Shown in pieces: positions 54,394 through 64,000 of a stretch of DNA of 64,000 nt. Positions within the stretch are counted from its first letter, which is position 1, and every line of letters begins with the position of its first letter. The stretch covers positions 992,001 through 1,056,000 of the forward strand of contig NZ_LT799838.1 of NCBI RefSeq assembly GCF_900168255.1, in the 5' to 3' direction. The position numbers were made by a program, and so were the translations under genes. The notes beneath the pieces were generated by a model. The model searched no databases and was not told where the DNA came from. It was given only the letters and a program-made list of their open reading frames with translations. Source of the DNA: Psychrobacter sp. DAB_AL43B (GTDB taxonomy: Bacteria > Pseudomonadota > Gammaproteobacteria > Pseudomonadales > Moraxellaceae).

Positions 54394-56997
54394 GTGTTAG
54401 AAGCTTATCGTAAACATGTCGCAGAACGTGCTGAGCTAGGTACTGTACCACTTCCACTAAATGAGAAGCAGGTAGCAGAATTGGTTGAGCTACTTAAAAC
54501 TCCACCAGCGGGCGAAGATGCGTTCTTAATGGATTTGTTAGAAAATCGTATTCCTGCCGGTGTTGACCAAGCTGCCTATGTTAAAGCGGCATTTTTAGCT
54601 GCTATCGTGAAAGGCGAAGCGACCTCTTCACTAGTTAGTAAGAAAAAAGCGGTTCAAATTTTGGGTACTATGCAAGGTGGTTATAACGTACAGCCACTCG
54701 TTGCTGCATTAGATGACGCAGAAGTCGCGCAAGAAGCCGCTGAAGCCTTGAAAAAAACATTGCTAGTATTTGATGCGTTCAATGACGTGACCGAAAAAGC
54801 CGAAGCCGGCAATGCTATCGCAAAAGAAGTGGTTCAATCTTGGGCAGACGCTGAATGGTTCTTGAGCCGTGCTGCAGTACCAGAAAAGACCACATATACG
54901 ACGTTTAAAGTAACGGGCGAAACCAACACGGATGACTTGTCACCTGCGCAAGATGCGTGGAGCCGTCCTGATATCCCATTACATTCATTAGCCATGCATA
55001 AAAACTCTCGCGACGGTATTACTGCCGACGTTGAGGGTGAAATTGGTCCAATGAAGCAAATTGAAGCACTAAAAGAAAAAGGCCATCCGCTTGCTTATGT
55101 TGGCGACGTGGTAGGTACGGGTTCTAGCCGTAAATCTGCGACCAACTCAGTATTATGGTTGATGGGCGATGATATCCCGAACGTGCCAAACAAACGTGGT
55201 GGCGGTCTGGTACTCGGTAACAACATTGCGCCAATCTTCTTTAATACCATGGAAGATTCAGGCGCATTACCAATTGAGAAAGTTGCTGTTGATAACCTAA
55301 ATATGGGTGATGTGTTCGATATCTATCCGTATGAAGGCAAAATCACTAAGCATGACTCTGATGAAGTACTGTCAACGTTTAAACTAAACTCGCCAACCTT
55401 GCTTGACGAAGTTCGCGCTGGTGGCCGTATTCCACTAATCGTTGGTCGTGGTCTGACCAATCGTGCTCGTGAATACATGGGTCTTGGTCATTCAGACATC
55501 TTTGCTAAGCCAGAAGAGCCAGTCGATACTGGTAAAGGCTTTACACTAGCGCAAAAGATGGTTGGGAAAGCTTGTGGTCTAGCCGGTGTTCGTCCTGGTA
55601 TGTATTGCGAACCAAAAATCACTACGGTCGGTAGTCAAGATACCACTGGTCCGATGACCCGTGATGAGCTAAAAGACTTAGCCTGCCTAGGTTTCCAAGC
55701 AGACTTGGTTATGCAGTCATTCTGTCATACGGCTGCTTATCCAAAGCCAGTTGATATCGAAACTCAGCACACCCTTCCTGACTTTATCATGAACCGTGGC
55801 GGCGTGAGCTTACGTCCAGGTGACGGTATTATTCACTCATGGTTGAACCGTATGCTACTTCCAGATACCGTTGGTACTGGTGGTGACTCGCATACCCGTT
55901 TCCCAATCGGCATCTCATTCCCAGCTGGTTCTGGCTTGGTAGCTTTTGCTGCTGCTACTGGTGTTATGCCACTTGATATGCCTGAATCTGTCCGTGTCCG
56001 TTTCATCGGTGAGCGTCAAGCCGGTATCACGTTACGTGATTTAGTTCATGCCATCCCTTATCAAGCGATTAAAGAAGGTCTGTTAACTGTTGATAAGAAA
56101 GGTAAAATCAACGAGTTTAACGGTCGTATTCTTGAGATTGAAGGTTTAGAAGATTTAACCGCTGAGCAAGCGTTTGAATTGTCTGATGCATCTGCTGAGC
56201 GTAGTGCTGCTGGTTGTACGATTACTCTATCTGAGAAGTCAGTTGCTGAGTATCTGACTTCGAACATCACCTTGTTAAAGTGGATGATCTCAGAAGGTTA
56301 CGGCGATGCGCGTACTATTAGCCGTCGTATCGAAGGCATGCAAGAGTGGCTGGCTAATCCAAGCCTAATGCGCGCTGACGAAGATGCAGAATATACCATC
56401 GATATGACCATCGATATGTCTGAAATCAAAGAGCCGATTCTTTGCTGCCCGAATGATCCAGACGATGCAAAAACGCTAGCTGATGTCGCTGGTGATACTA
56501 TTGATGAAGTATTTATTGGTTCATGTATGACCAACATCGGTCACTTCCGCGCTGCTGGTAAATTGCTAAAAGATGTCCCAGCAGGTAGCTTGCAAACTCG
56601 TCTATGGATTGCGCCACCAACCAAAATGGATGCGCGTCAGTTGATGGAAGAAGGCTACTATAATATCTATGCACAAGCCGGCGCTCGTACTGAGATGCCA
56701 GGTTGTTCACTATGTATGGGTAACCAAGCGCGTATCGCACCGAACTCTACTGCGGTATCGACTTCTACCCGTAACTTCCCGAACCGTCTAGGTCAAGGCG
56801 CTAACGTCTATCTAGCATCAGCTGAATTGGCTTCTGTTGCTGCGGTATTGGGTAAATTACCAACCAACGAAGAGTATCAGCAGTACGCTGGTATGCTTGA
56901 TAGCATGGGTGAAGAAGTGTATCAATACATGAACTTCGACCGTATGGAAACCTATACTGAAGAAGCGGATAAAATTAACGTTGCTCAGTTAACCTAG
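54394..56997 (+). CDS. acnB: Aconitate hydratase B
   Basis: AcnB interconverts citrate and isocitrate in the TCA cycle. The 867 residues match the E. coli length. The HEAT-like N-terminal domain ([20 protein letters not shown]) precedes the swivelling domain ([20 protein letters not shown]) and the catalytic domains. Cluster ligands lie in [13 protein letters not shown] and [13 protein letters not shown]. The start is GTG after GAGGAC. AcnB in other bacteria also binds mRNA when its cluster is lost. A terminator follows. Confidence 0.97.
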   Translation: MLEAYRKHVAERAELGTVPLPLNEKQVAELVELLKTPPAGEDAFLMDLLENRIPAGVDQAAYVKAAFLAAIVKGEATSSLVSKKKAVQILGTMQGGYNVQPLVAALDDAEVAQEAAEALKKTLLVFDAFNDVTEKAEAGNAIAKEVVQSWADAEWFLSRAAVPEKTTYTTFKVTGETNTDDLSPAQDAWSRPDIPLHSLAMHKNSRDGITADVEGEIGPMKQIEALKEKGHPLAYVGDVVGTGSSRKSATNSVLWLMGDDIPNVPNKRGGGLVLGNNIAPIFFNTMEDSGALPIEKVAVDNLNMGDVFDIYPYEGKITKHDSDEVLSTFKLNSPTLLDEVRAGGRIPLIVGRGLTNRAREYMGLGHSDIFAKPEEPVDTGKGFTLAQKMVGKACGLAGVRPGMYCEPKITTVGSQDTTGPMTRDELKDLACLGFQADLVMQSFCHTAAYPKPVDIETQHTLPDFIMNRGGVSLRPGDGIIHSWLNRMLLPDTVGTGGDSHTRFPIGISFPAGSGLVAFAAATGVMPLDMPESVRVRFIGERQAGITLRDLVHAIPYQAIKEGLLTVDKKGKINEFNGRILEIEGLEDLTAEQAFELSDASAERSAAGCTITLSEKSVAEYLTSNITLLKWMISEGYGDARTISRRIEGMQEWLANPSLMRADEDAEYTIDMTIDMSEIKEPILCCPNDPDDAKTLADVAGDTIDEVFIGSCMTNIGHFRAAGKLLKDVPAGSLQTRLWIAPPTKMDARQLMEEGYYNIYAQAGARTEMPGCSLCMGNQARIAPNSTAVSTSTRNFPNRLGQGANVYLASAELASVAAVLGKLPTNEEYQQYAGMLDSMGEEVYQYMNFDRMETYTEEADKINVAQLT

Positions 56998-57027
56998 TTG
57001 TTAATAGAAACGTTAAGATATCTATAA

Positions 57028-57062
57028 GAAAACCCCGTATCGTTATGATGCGGGGTTTTTTG
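57028..57062 (+). terminator. Terminator after acnB
   Basis: AACCCCG(T)ATC pairs with GATGCGGGGTT and is followed by seven T. Confidence 0.9.
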
Positions 57063-57203
57063 CTGTGAGCGATGGGTAGTTTCTCTCATTATCTTATGTA
57101 TAATATATGTGCAGACGGAAACCGTGGCTCTGTAATTTTTTCTATTTTCTCTCTCGGGACGGACCGATACTTTGATAGGCACTGATGTGCTTTGGAGTTT
57201 TGG

Positions 57204-57647
57204 TTGATTACTTTATCCCCCATCAAACGCCGTATAGTCTATGTGACAGTTTTTGAAATTATTGCTATCATCTCATCCACCTTGGTTCTTATGTTGTTGA
57301 GCAACAGCAGCGCCGCAGAATCTCTACCAGTTGCCGTGATGGTGTCATTGGCAGCGGTAATTTGGAATTTTATTTACAATACAGCGTTTGAAAACTGGGA
57401 ACGTCGTAAGCAGGTGACGCAGCGTACGTTCTTCATACGTAGTGCCCATGCGATAGGGTTTGAAGGCGGATTGGTTTTGATTTGCCTGCCGCTATATGTG
57501 ATTTGGTACGATGTTGGTTTTATTAAAGCCTTTATAATGGAAGCTGCCTTACTGCTATTTTTCTTAGTTTATACTTTTCTCTTTACGTTGGGTTTTGACA
57601 AAATATTTACCTTACCGCATCAATATAAAAGTGCCTCTGCTTCTTAG
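57204..57647 (+). CDS. PACE-family efflux transporter
   Basis: A small exporter of about 147 residues from the proteobacterial antimicrobial compound efflux (PACE, AceI-like) family. Four helices are visible in two BTP repeats: IVYVTVFEIIAIISSTLVLML, LPVAVMVSLAAVIWNFIYNTAFE, then AHAIGFEGGLVLICLPLYVIW and FIMEAALLLFFLVYTFLFTLGF. The conserved WNFIYNTAFENWERR and HAIGFEGG fit the family; the membrane-embedded Glu in VFE is the proton-coupling candidate. The start is a TTG at 57204, set by GGAG at 57194-57197. Confidence 0.88.
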   Translation: MITLSPIKRRIVYVTVFEIIAIISSTLVLMLLSNSSAAESLPVAVMVSLAAVIWNFIYNTAFENWERRKQVTQRTFFIRSAHAIGFEGGLVLICLPLYVIWYDVGFIKAFIMEAALLLFFLVYTFLFTLGFDKIFTLPHQYKSASAS

Positions 57648-57707
57648 TAAGTAATAATACGGCTAGAAATTATTGTTTAGGTATCTATCGTTTATAGGTT
57701 CTTACCA

Positions 57708-57737
57708 AAAAAAGGCTACATAATAGCAGCCTTTTTA
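57708..57737. terminator. Bidirectional terminator
   Basis: AAAAGGCT and AGCCTTTT stem flanked by A and T runs between the convergent PACE and enoyl-CoA hydratase genes. Confidence 0.7.
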
Positions 57738-57769
57738 ATGATATTACCCAGAGCAGCGTTATAAGCGTT

Positions 57770-58567
57770 TTATTTACCCTGATAAACAGGCTTGCGCTTT
57801 TCCATAAAGGCGGTAATACCTTCTTTAAAGTCAGCTGTTTTAGCTAGCATGGTTTGCTGATCAACTTCCATATCTAACGCTTCATTAAGACCCATATACG
57901 CATGCGTGTTAATCATATGCTTCATCGAGGCTAATGCTTTTCCGGGTAGATTGCTTAAACGAGTTGCCAATGCTTGGACGCTTGCATCCAAATCGTCTGC
58001 GCTGACGACTTCATTGATTAAGTTTAGGCGTGCCATATCTTCTGCTTTGAGCTTATCACCGAGCATCACCATCTCTGTGGTTTTTGCGACGCCAATCAAT
58101 TGATTCAATAAATAAATACCGCCAGCATCTGGAATCAGACCGATATTGACAAAGGCTTGGACGAATTTGGCATTATCAGCGGCGATACGAAAGTCACAAG
58201 TAAGGGCAAGATTCATACCAGCGCCAGCGACAGCACCTTCTAGTTTAGCAATAATAGGCTTATGAATATTACGCAGTTTTAAGCTAATCTCAGCCACTTC
58301 ACCGACCATAAAATTCAGCTTGTCAGATAATGCCTCGCTTTCCATGCCATTCTCTAACATCTCACCGATATGCCCACCGCTTGAGAAATGACCACCTGCA
58401 CCCTGTAAAATAATGACTCGTACTTGCTCATCTTCATCTGCTTTATTAAGCGCATCTACCATCGCATTCTTGAGTGAGGTGCTAAAAGCATTAAGCGTTT
58501 TTGGGTCGTTCATCGTGATGGTAGCGATATGATTTTCTGCTTGGTACTCAACGAGAGCTTGTGACAT
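57770..58567 (-). CDS. Enoyl-CoA hydratase/isomerase family protein
   Basis: A 265-residue crotonase-fold protein. The oxyanion-hole segments are GGHFSSGGHIGEM and GAVAGAGMNLALTCDFRIA. FVQAFVNIGLIPDAGGIYLL carries Asp in place of one catalytic Glu, as in PaaG-type isomerases. It acts on acyl-CoA double bonds in fatty-acid or aromatic catabolism. The ATG at 58567, with AAGGAT upstream, replaces a much longer upstream frame that is non-coding. Confidence 0.88.
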   Translation of the reverse strand: MSQALVEYQAENHIATITMNDPKTLNAFSTSLKNAMVDALNKADEDEQVRVIILQGAGGHFSSGGHIGEMLENGMESEALSDKLNFMVGEVAEISLKLRNIHKPIIAKLEGAVAGAGMNLALTCDFRIAADNAKFVQAFVNIGLIPDAGGIYLLNQLIGVAKTTEMVMLGDKLKAEDMARLNLINEVVSADDLDASVQALATRLSNLPGKALASMKHMINTHAYMGLNEALDMEVDQQTMLAKTADFKEGITAFMEKRKPVYQGK

Positions 58568-58926
58568 TTCGATATCCTTAGTTAAATTTTCTATATAAAC
58601 GTTGTTGGTAAAAAATAGAGGTTGGCAATAAGTGTGACAAATAATGCAATGCTGATTACTATAGCAGTTTGGGATTATTATAAAAGCTGGTTTTGTGGGC
58701 GCTGAAGACACGCTTAAAGCAATTTTTTTATTTGCAGTTATATTTATTGATAGAGGTATAAAACCTTACCGTTCAAAAATAAGGCTACTAACTGTAGGTT
58801 GGTTAAATTATGCTAGAAGGCTGTGTTTCAAAAGGCTGTGTTTTAAAGGGTTATAGGTTATAAGGGTGAGGGATTTGCTCGGTAATGTGCTTATTTTTAA
58901 TTTATTAAACAAACAAGGAAGTGGTT
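58568..58926. promoter_or_regulatory. Divergent intergenic region with short direct repeat
   Basis: Space between two divergent genes, so both promoters must lie here. The word aaggctgtgttt occurs at 58817-58828 and 58832-58843 (15-base period), a possible regulator site. No ORF is supportable. Confidence 0.4.
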
Positions 58927-59739
58927 ATGCCAACGATTAATGTGAATAATGTCGATATTTATTACGAAGACAGTGCGCCCAATGACAAGCAAAAGCCAGT
59001 TATGGTGTTTGCCCATGGTTTGCTATGGAATACGAGCATGTATGACAAGCAAGTCGAGTATTTTAAAGCTGGCTACCGCTGTATTGCCTTTGATTTTCGG
59101 GGACAAGGTCAGTCTGAAATTACCAAGTCTGGCTATGATATGGAGACACTAACGGAGGACACGCTTGCGCTACTGGATGCGCTAGATATCAATAAGTGTC
59201 ATTTTTTAGGCTTATCAATGGGTGGTTTTGTCGCCCAGCGTATCGCGCTAAAACGTCCTGAATTATTGCTATCGCTCACGCTACTTGAAACATCAGCCGA
59301 TCCTGAAGACCCAAAAAACGTGCCACAGTACCGCAAGCTTATGAAGGCCATTCGTTGGTTGGGTATGAAGCGTGTCAGCCAAAAAGTGATGCCTATTATG
59401 TTTGGCAGCAGTTTTTTAGCTGATAAGTCGCGTAAGGCTGACCGTAGAGAATGGTTGTCCATATTACAAAGCAACCGTAAAGATGGGGTCATTAAGGCGA
59501 CCACGGGTGTCATTGAGCGCACGGCAACTTATGATCAGCTAAGTGATATTAAAACGCCCACACTCATTATCGTTGGCGATGAAGATGCCGCAACACCGTA
59601 TGCAAAAGCTGAGCGCATGCATTTTGCGATAGCAGGCTCTAAGCTTGTAGTGATTAAAGGCGCTGGGCATACGGCGACAGTCGAAGAGCCTGAACAGGTG
59701 AATAAAGCCATTAATAAATTCTTAGCAAATTTTGTATAG
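58927..59739 (+). CDS. Alpha/beta hydrolase
   Basis: A 270-residue hydrolase of the AB_hydrolase_1 type. VFAHGLLWNTSMYD forms the oxyanion hole, GLSMGGFVAQ the nucleophile elbow, IVGDEDAATPYAKAE the acid and GAGHTATVEEPE the His. Close in pattern to 3-oxoadipate enol-lactonase-like esterases; the substrate is not decidable. ATG at 58927 preferred (AAGGAAG upstream) over GTG at 58921. A terminator follows. Confidence 0.88.
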   Translation: MPTINVNNVDIYYEDSAPNDKQKPVMVFAHGLLWNTSMYDKQVEYFKAGYRCIAFDFRGQGQSEITKSGYDMETLTEDTLALLDALDINKCHFLGLSMGGFVAQRIALKRPELLLSLTLLETSADPEDPKNVPQYRKLMKAIRWLGMKRVSQKVMPIMFGSSFLADKSRKADRREWLSILQSNRKDGVIKATTGVIERTATYDQLSDIKTPTLIIVGDEDAATPYAKAERMHFAIAGSKLVVIKGAGHTATVEEPEQVNKAINKFLANFV

Positions 59740-59768
59740 CATTTATCAGTATAGGTAAAATTTTTTAG

Positions 59769-59806
59769 AAAAAAGCCGTTATCATTGATTTGATAACGGC
59801 TTTTTT
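59769..59806. terminator. Bidirectional terminator
   Basis: A 16-base perfect stem (AAAAAAGCCGTTATCA with TGATAACGGCTTTTTT) around TTGATT between convergent genes. Confidence 0.92.
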
Positions 59807-59857
59807 CTTAGGAGTCTTAAGGTATTAAATTTAAAACTGCAATTTTACTGCTTTAAT

Positions 59858-60931
59858 TTATAGCCGCGAGGTATAGTCATTATTGCCATCATTAATGGTG
59901 CCAAACACGTCGGCTCTATTAACTATCTCAGTTGCCCAAGCGCGATGCGTAGCAGGCTCTAGCATCGTATTGTTATATTTAAATACTGCTTTTGCCTCGC
60001 TATGTAAGATTGCCTGAGCCTCGTCTAAAGTACTAAGCGGTACGCAATACGCTTGTTGCACCAAAGCAATTTGGCTTGGATGGATAACGGTTTTTCCGAC
60101 CAGCCCTAAGCTTACATCACGGGTCAGCTCTTGCATAAATAACGTTGGCTCATCCAAATATTCAAATACCGGTGCAGACAAATAAAAACCATGCGGCACA
60201 AAACAGCCAAGTAGCTGATAGGCTAGCGTACCAACGGGCGTGTCATAGACAATGCTATTCTTAGGACGACGCAAACGCAGCGCCGCAAACAAATCATTGC
60301 CACCGATACGCAAGGTAAATACGGGCTGGCTAAATGCTTCTTTAAAAGCAATGGCCAACTCTTGATTATGATGTGGATTAAATAGCGCTGCGGTCTCAAG
60401 TGTCGGCATCAATAGCATGTCAGTATTTAAATTCTGACATGCCATACGCCAATTAGACAAGCTATACATATCGACTTTGGGCATGACAAAACCATCAATC
60501 AAATCGATATGTGCAAAATGCGATAGCTGTTCTAACATTGCCGGATGACGCGGGCGCACAAATACCAGTGGTCTGGTTGGCTGCTCGGTATGAATATCCG
60601 CCTCTTTTGATGGCTCATTGATGCTATCGACGTGCGCCGCCCATGTATGCAGCAAGGTTTGCAGACGTATGATTGCCAGTTCAACATCATTGTGGCTGAC
60701 GGCATCTTCTAAGCAGATAATAATACTGTTAATCGTCGGTAATTTATCACGCTTAATCACTTGCCAAATATCTTGGCGCGTCGCTGGCATATATAAGCTG
60801 GCGCCCAACTGGTACGGATGATGCGCATGAGGCTTGATCATGGCATGACGCTCAGTGATGAGATGCGCATAAGACTGGGTATTCTGATAAAGGTTGGACT
60901 CGTTGTTTGGTATGTCTGACATAATGGGCAT
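59858..60931 (-). CDS. HpcH/HpaI aldolase (CitE-like), Ter-module type
   Basis: A 357-residue TIM-barrel aldolase related to citrate lyase beta subunit. Motifs include SIIICLEDAVSHNDVE, VFVRPRHP, DGFVMPKVD, LMPTLETAALF, RIGGNDLFAALRLRR and GKTVIHPSQIALVQQ. It is third in a minus-strand set HAD, StiP-PRTase, HpcH, a combination described in biosynthetic modules associated with TerD-type tellurium-resistance/stress systems. The product of such modules is unknown. The start is ambiguous between MPIMSD and MSD. Confidence 0.82.
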   Translation of the reverse strand: MPIMSDIPNNESNLYQNTQSYAHLITERHAMIKPHAHHPYQLGASLYMPATRQDIWQVIKRDKLPTINSIIICLEDAVSHNDVELAIIRLQTLLHTWAAHVDSINEPSKEADIHTEQPTRPLVFVRPRHPAMLEQLSHFAHIDLIDGFVMPKVDMYSLSNWRMACQNLNTDMLLMPTLETAALFNPHHNQELAIAFKEAFSQPVFTLRIGGNDLFAALRLRRPKNSIVYDTPVGTLAYQLLGCFVPHGFYLSAPVFEYLDEPTLFMQELTRDVSLGLVGKTVIHPSQIALVQQAYCVPLSTLDEAQAILHSEAKAVFKYNNTMLEPATHRAWATEIVNRADVFGTINDGNNDYTSRL

Positions 60932-61006
60932 CGTAAATAGTGATAAATGAATGATTAGAGAGAGAAAGTGATACGGTAAAAACGCCAGCGCTAAGACGAT
61001 AAAGTA

Positions 61007-62188
61007 TTAACGATCTGTGGCGCGCTGCTTGATAAGGGTAATTGCTTGATAGGGTAGTATTTTATCACCTAATACACTGATAGCGATATGTCGTTGCGCA
61101 CATAAATGTCGTAATAATACGGTATCGGGATGCTCAGCGCTGGCCAGCAAAATACGTTCTGGATCACGGCGTAATATCGCTCTTGTCGCCTCAGCGATAG
61201 TCGGCTTAATACGGTTGCGATTGGTGATGTTGTATTCTGCTGCCAGCTTATCGATTAAGTCTGCGGTCTGGTAGCGAGGTTGCTTGTACGTTGGCAAGCA
61301 TTGCAAAGGCGTGGTCAATGTACGCCTTACGGCATCGATATGATCGACAAATGCTAAGCTATGATCTACCTCTATTAAGTTATCATAAAAGACACTGCGA
61401 TGTAGCCCCGATTGCGGCTCGGTATATAAGCTACGTGAGATCAGCCCTGACACCGTACTATTTAATAAACCCGATGGAATCAACCAGTCTTCCTCGCTAG
61501 CAGCAAGCCAAGCAACGCCAGCCGGATCAGCAAGAGTCAATAAGGGAATAACACCCTTACCTTGATGGAAAATGTTGGCAAAATTGGTATGGCTAGGATC
61601 AGCAAATACTTCTAAGCTATGAGCTAACTCTTGATAAATAGCCCCCTTACCGGTCCAACCATCGATAAATACGATGGGACTGTCTGGATGGCTGTCCAAT
61701 ATCATCTGTAAGGCAACAGGATCAAGACCACGATCACGAATGATACTGACGCCGTAATGCACACTTGGTAAAGAATAGCTGCTATTAATATCTGCCAACG
61801 CGCGCTGTAATAATACGCCAATCGGCAAACCTGCTCGCACTAAGCTAACCAATATTAACGGGCATTCATTATTGACTGTTTTCTGAAAAACATGCTTTAG
61901 CGTATAAGCTAAATTAGCAATATCAGTCGCTGCTCTTATCTTGCCTTGCTCTAACGCCTGCATGTATAGCTGCTCATGCATGGCACTTGGTACGTCCTCT
62001 AAGGTCAACATATCGGAATAATGGCGCTGACCACTTTGGATGAGTGCTTCTTTTTGGCTAACAGGCACATCGGCAACGGCGTCTTTATCGACAATATCGA
62101 GTAGGACAGTGACATCGCTGGCAAGATAGCTACCTGAGCCGTAACGTTTTAAATCGACTGTTTTTGTATTAGGGTTATTTGAGGTCAT
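61007..62188 (-). CDS. StiP-family phosphoribosyltransferase-like protein, Ter-module type
   Basis: A 393-residue protein of the 'cysteine protease StiP' annotation family, now seen as a PRTase-like enzyme with a C-terminal RNA-binding-like domain. It opens YGSGSYLASDVTVLLD; VSLVRAGLPIGVLLQRAL and VFIDGWTGKGAIYQEL form the PRTase core (the acidic PRPP-loop equivalent is FIDGWTGKG). It is the middle gene of a three-gene module with HAD and HpcH genes at spacings of about 80 bases. Probably builds a nucleotide-like compound; substrate unknown. Confidence 0.82.
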   Translation of the reverse strand: MTSNNPNTKTVDLKRYGSGSYLASDVTVLLDIVDKDAVADVPVSQKEALIQSGQRHYSDMLTLEDVPSAMHEQLYMQALEQGKIRAATDIANLAYTLKHVFQKTVNNECPLILVSLVRAGLPIGVLLQRALADINSSYSLPSVHYGVSIIRDRGLDPVALQMILDSHPDSPIVFIDGWTGKGAIYQELAHSLEVFADPSHTNFANIFHQGKGVIPLLTLADPAGVAWLAASEEDWLIPSGLLNSTVSGLISRSLYTEPQSGLHRSVFYDNLIEVDHSLAFVDHIDAVRRTLTTPLQCLPTYKQPRYQTADLIDKLAAEYNITNRNRIKPTIAEATRAILRRDPERILLASAEHPDTVLLRHLCAQRHIAISVLGDKILPYQAITLIKQRATDR

Positions 62189-62267
62189 GGTAGAAATATT
62201 AGCACTCGCTTAATGACAATATGATGATGGTGTAATGACAATGACAATGAAACGTCTATTATTAAGC

Positions 62268-63077
62268 TTAAAATTGCTCATGAAGTTGCCCGTGATTGGG
62301 CATACCGTACCAGTCAAGCAGTTGCAAAAATGGTAAATCTGCCAGACTGTCGCCAAAACCGAAGCTTGGGCGCTGACAGTCCAAATGCTGTTCTAATAAA
62401 AACTGCACCGCATGACGCTTATGAACCCCATGCGGCAATATCGCTAAATTATTAGCATTCACATGCACATAAAAGTGTTGTTCAAAATTTGGTATAAATA
62501 TTGGTAACTGTTTGGCTAAATCTGCTAACGCTTGATGGTCTTTTTCTGTGTGTTTGATAGCGAGGTAAATGGTCAGTTCACTATCAATAAACGTATCCGT
62601 ATGCGGGGTAAGCTTTAAATCGTTATGAGTACTATCGCTTCTTTGACTATAATTATGAATCCAATCAGTCAGCTGATTTAAGATATTCTGTAGTGGTGCA
62701 AGGGCATTATACATATGCTGCTGCCACGTGTTTAGTAACGCGCCATCAGGCGTTAAAATCACTGCACCATGGGTCAATATTTGCCAACTGTTGAAAGGTA
62801 ATTTAACGCGTTGAATTTCATGACGATCACGCGCTGTGACGGCTATCAATTCAGTGCTAGCAAGGAGCCAATTAAAAAACATTGCTTGGCGCTGACTCAT
62901 AAAGCTTAACGGCTCATCTTGTTTATTGACTGTGGCGCACACTAAGTTTTTAGGCTCAGTCGTTGGTAATTCCCATGCGTCAATCTTACGCTGAGTTTGG
63001 AATAGCGTGTCGTCTAAATCCATAAGAGCATAAGGCTTGATAATGTTTTGATTTGGTTGGAAAAATGGGAGGGACAT
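62268..63077 (-). CDS. HAD-superfamily hydrolase, Ter-module type
   Basis: A 269-residue HAD phosphatase. Motif I is MDLDDTLFQTQ (two catalytic Asp), motif II ELIAVTARD (Thr), Lys in the middle and motif IV FGFGDSLADLPFL. It resembles Cof-type sugar phosphatases with an alpha/beta cap. The ATG at 63077 with TGGAAA upstream is chosen over a TTG at 63089. First gene of the HAD, StiP, HpcH set; it probably dephosphorylates an intermediate of that pathway. Confidence 0.82.
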   Translation of the reverse strand: MSLPFFQPNQNIIKPYALMDLDDTLFQTQRKIDAWELPTTEPKNLVCATVNKQDEPLSFMSQRQAMFFNWLLASTELIAVTARDRHEIQRVKLPFNSWQILTHGAVILTPDGALLNTWQQHMYNALAPLQNILNQLTDWIHNYSQRSDSTHNDLKLTPHTDTFIDSELTIYLAIKHTEKDHQALADLAKQLPIFIPNFEQHFYVHVNANNLAILPHGVHKRHAVQFLLEQHLDCQRPSFGFGDSLADLPFLQLLDWYGMPNHGQLHEQF

Positions 63078-63543
63078 TACGTTTTCCAAAGATAAAAGTT
63101 ATGCCAAGGCTGTTTAAGTATGAGTATTCAATGGAGATAAAAGACTAAGGTTTTAAGTCGCCACTTACACATCAAACATATCTTAGCCAAATGCAGATAG
63201 TATAACGATAATCATAAAAAAGGGCAGAATAAATGAATAATAAAAGCGCAAATTTGTCAAAAGAGAATTGAATTCAGCGAATTTAAATTTAGGATTGGGC
63301 AGGTAGTTTCGAATGACCAAAGAATGAAACACTTCGTTGTAAGAACGAGTTAGGAATGACTATAGCTATAAATTTTATAAACTCAGAAAATTCAGTGTGT
63401 AAATGTTCCGAGTTTATCAGAAATTGATTATCCAAATAATAGGACGATCTTAGGCTAGTCAGGAGCCTTATCATAGAATCAGCACCAATCAACGTCCTGT
63501 TTTATTCTACTACTATTGAAAAATAGAGATATATTTAGTTGTA
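63078..63543. other. Intergenic region, no supported gene
   Basis: About 465 AT-rich bases between the ABC ATPase gene end and the HAD gene start. A 67-codon minus-strand frame (63289-63492) has no ribosome-binding site or recognisable fold and was not accepted. The HAD-module promoter should lie in the low-coordinate-distal part near 63080-63200. Confidence 0.45.
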
Positions 63544-64000
63544 CTATCCATATATCTCTTCTAATCTTAAACAAGATACTAAGCGTCCTTCCCATTCACG
63601 CAGCTCAGGCTCGATTTCGCTACATATAGGCTTGGCGTAGGGACAGCGTTTATGGAGAGCGCAGCCACTAGGCGGATTTAGCGGACTAGGCAGCTCACCT
63701 TGTAACGTCAGCTCTTTTTTATGTCCCGTAACTGTCGGTGCTGCTGAGAGTAAGGCAATGGTATAAGGGTGTTTAGGATTATTATAAATAGCATCTTTAG
63801 CACCGTGCTCAACAGCCTTGCCTAAATACATCACCATCACATCATCTGCGACATGACGCACAACTGAGAGGTTATGCGAGATAAAGACATAAGCAGTATG
63901 GTATTCATCTTGCAAGTCCATAAATAGATTTAACACTTGTGCTTGAATAGAGACGTCAAGTGCTGACGTCGGCTCATCAGCGACGACGATCTTAGGGTTA
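63544..64000 (-). CDS. Oligopeptide/dipeptide ABC transporter ATP-binding protein (partial)
   Basis: C-terminal part of an ABC ATPase running off the window edge; 152 codons are present. Walker B and D-loop read VVADEPTSALDVS, the H-loop FISHNLSVVRHVADD, and the oligo_HPY domain HPYTIALLSAAP and SGCALHKRCPYAKPIC is typical of DppD/DppF or OppD/OppF proteins. The Cys-rich tail may bind an iron-sulfur cluster, as suggested for this domain. The N-terminal Walker A lies outside the window. Confidence 0.93.
   Translation of the reverse strand, partial: NPKIVVADEPTSALDVSIQAQVLNLFMDLQDEYHTAYVFISHNLSVVRHVADDVMVMYLGKAVEHGAKDAIYNNPKHPYTIALLSAAPTVTGHKKELTLQGELPSPLNPPSGCALHKRCPYAKPICSEIEPELREWEGRLVSCLRLEEIYG

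Noticed and set aside
63289..63492. 67-codon minus-strand ORF
   Set aside because: No ribosome-binding site, no recognisable composition or motif, and it sits in AT-rich intergenic DNA.

Overview
The window looks like a chromosome segment of a Moraxellaceae gammaproteobacterium, most likely Psychrobacter. This is an inference from low-to-moderate GC, the gene families present (acnB, lipA, dapD, a cfa operon) and a type VI secretion (T6SS) cluster of the Acinetobacter/Psychrobacter kind that includes a TagX peptidase. No species call is possible from sequence reading alone.

Layout. (1) 1-8271 is housekeeping: recJ, two tandem TRIC/UPF0126 channel paralogs with a long inverted repeat between them, a DMT-type exporter, queE, dapD, a small DUF1871-like protein and an alpha/beta hydrolase. 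(2) 8514-24472, minus strand, is a T6SS accessory region. It holds one long vgrG and three progressively shorter vgrG 3' fragments. Each of the two larger fragments and the long vgrG carries a C-terminal transthyretin-like adaptor and is followed by a different effector gene (Cys-peptidase-like, DUF2515-like, metzincin metallopeptidase) and then a lipoprotein gene, presumably periplasmic immunity. Several pseudogenised immunity lipoproteins, effector stubs, two solo IS-end-like remnants and one IS5-family element (858 bp, TA target duplication) lie between them. (3) 24551-36826 holds T6SS structural genes: an OmpA-like protein, tagF, tssM and an unknown membrane protein on the minus strand; then tagX, a TssJ-like lipoprotein, tssK and tssL on the plus strand. 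Sheath, tube, most baseplate genes and ClpV are not in the window. (4) tRNA-Asn follows. (5) 37461-43092 is a plus-strand lipid-modification operon (SDR, FAD oxidoreductase, DUF1365, Cfa, DUF2177), followed by a thioesterase, a CDF metal transporter and a DUF2059 protein. (6) 45885-59739 is mixed: dps, a GFA-like protein, uvrB, a lone AbiH-like defence gene, an unknown small protein, a lipoprotein, lipA, a CMD-family protein, acnB, a PACE exporter, enoyl-CoA hydratase and an alpha/beta hydrolase. (7) 59858-63077, minus strand, is a three-gene HAD / StiP-PRTase / HpcH module of the type linked to tellurium-resistance (Ter) stress systems. The window ends inside an oligopeptide ABC transporter ATPase.

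How it fits together. The most informative region is 8.5-24.5 kb. It reads as a recombination record of VgrG tips: each new vgrG C-terminus, effector and immunity set has displaced an older one, leaving the old vgrG 3' end and its toxin or immunity genes as orphans. All intact putative immunity proteins have lipoprotein signals, which suggests that the effectors act in the periplasm. No CRISPR array, rRNA or prophage was seen.
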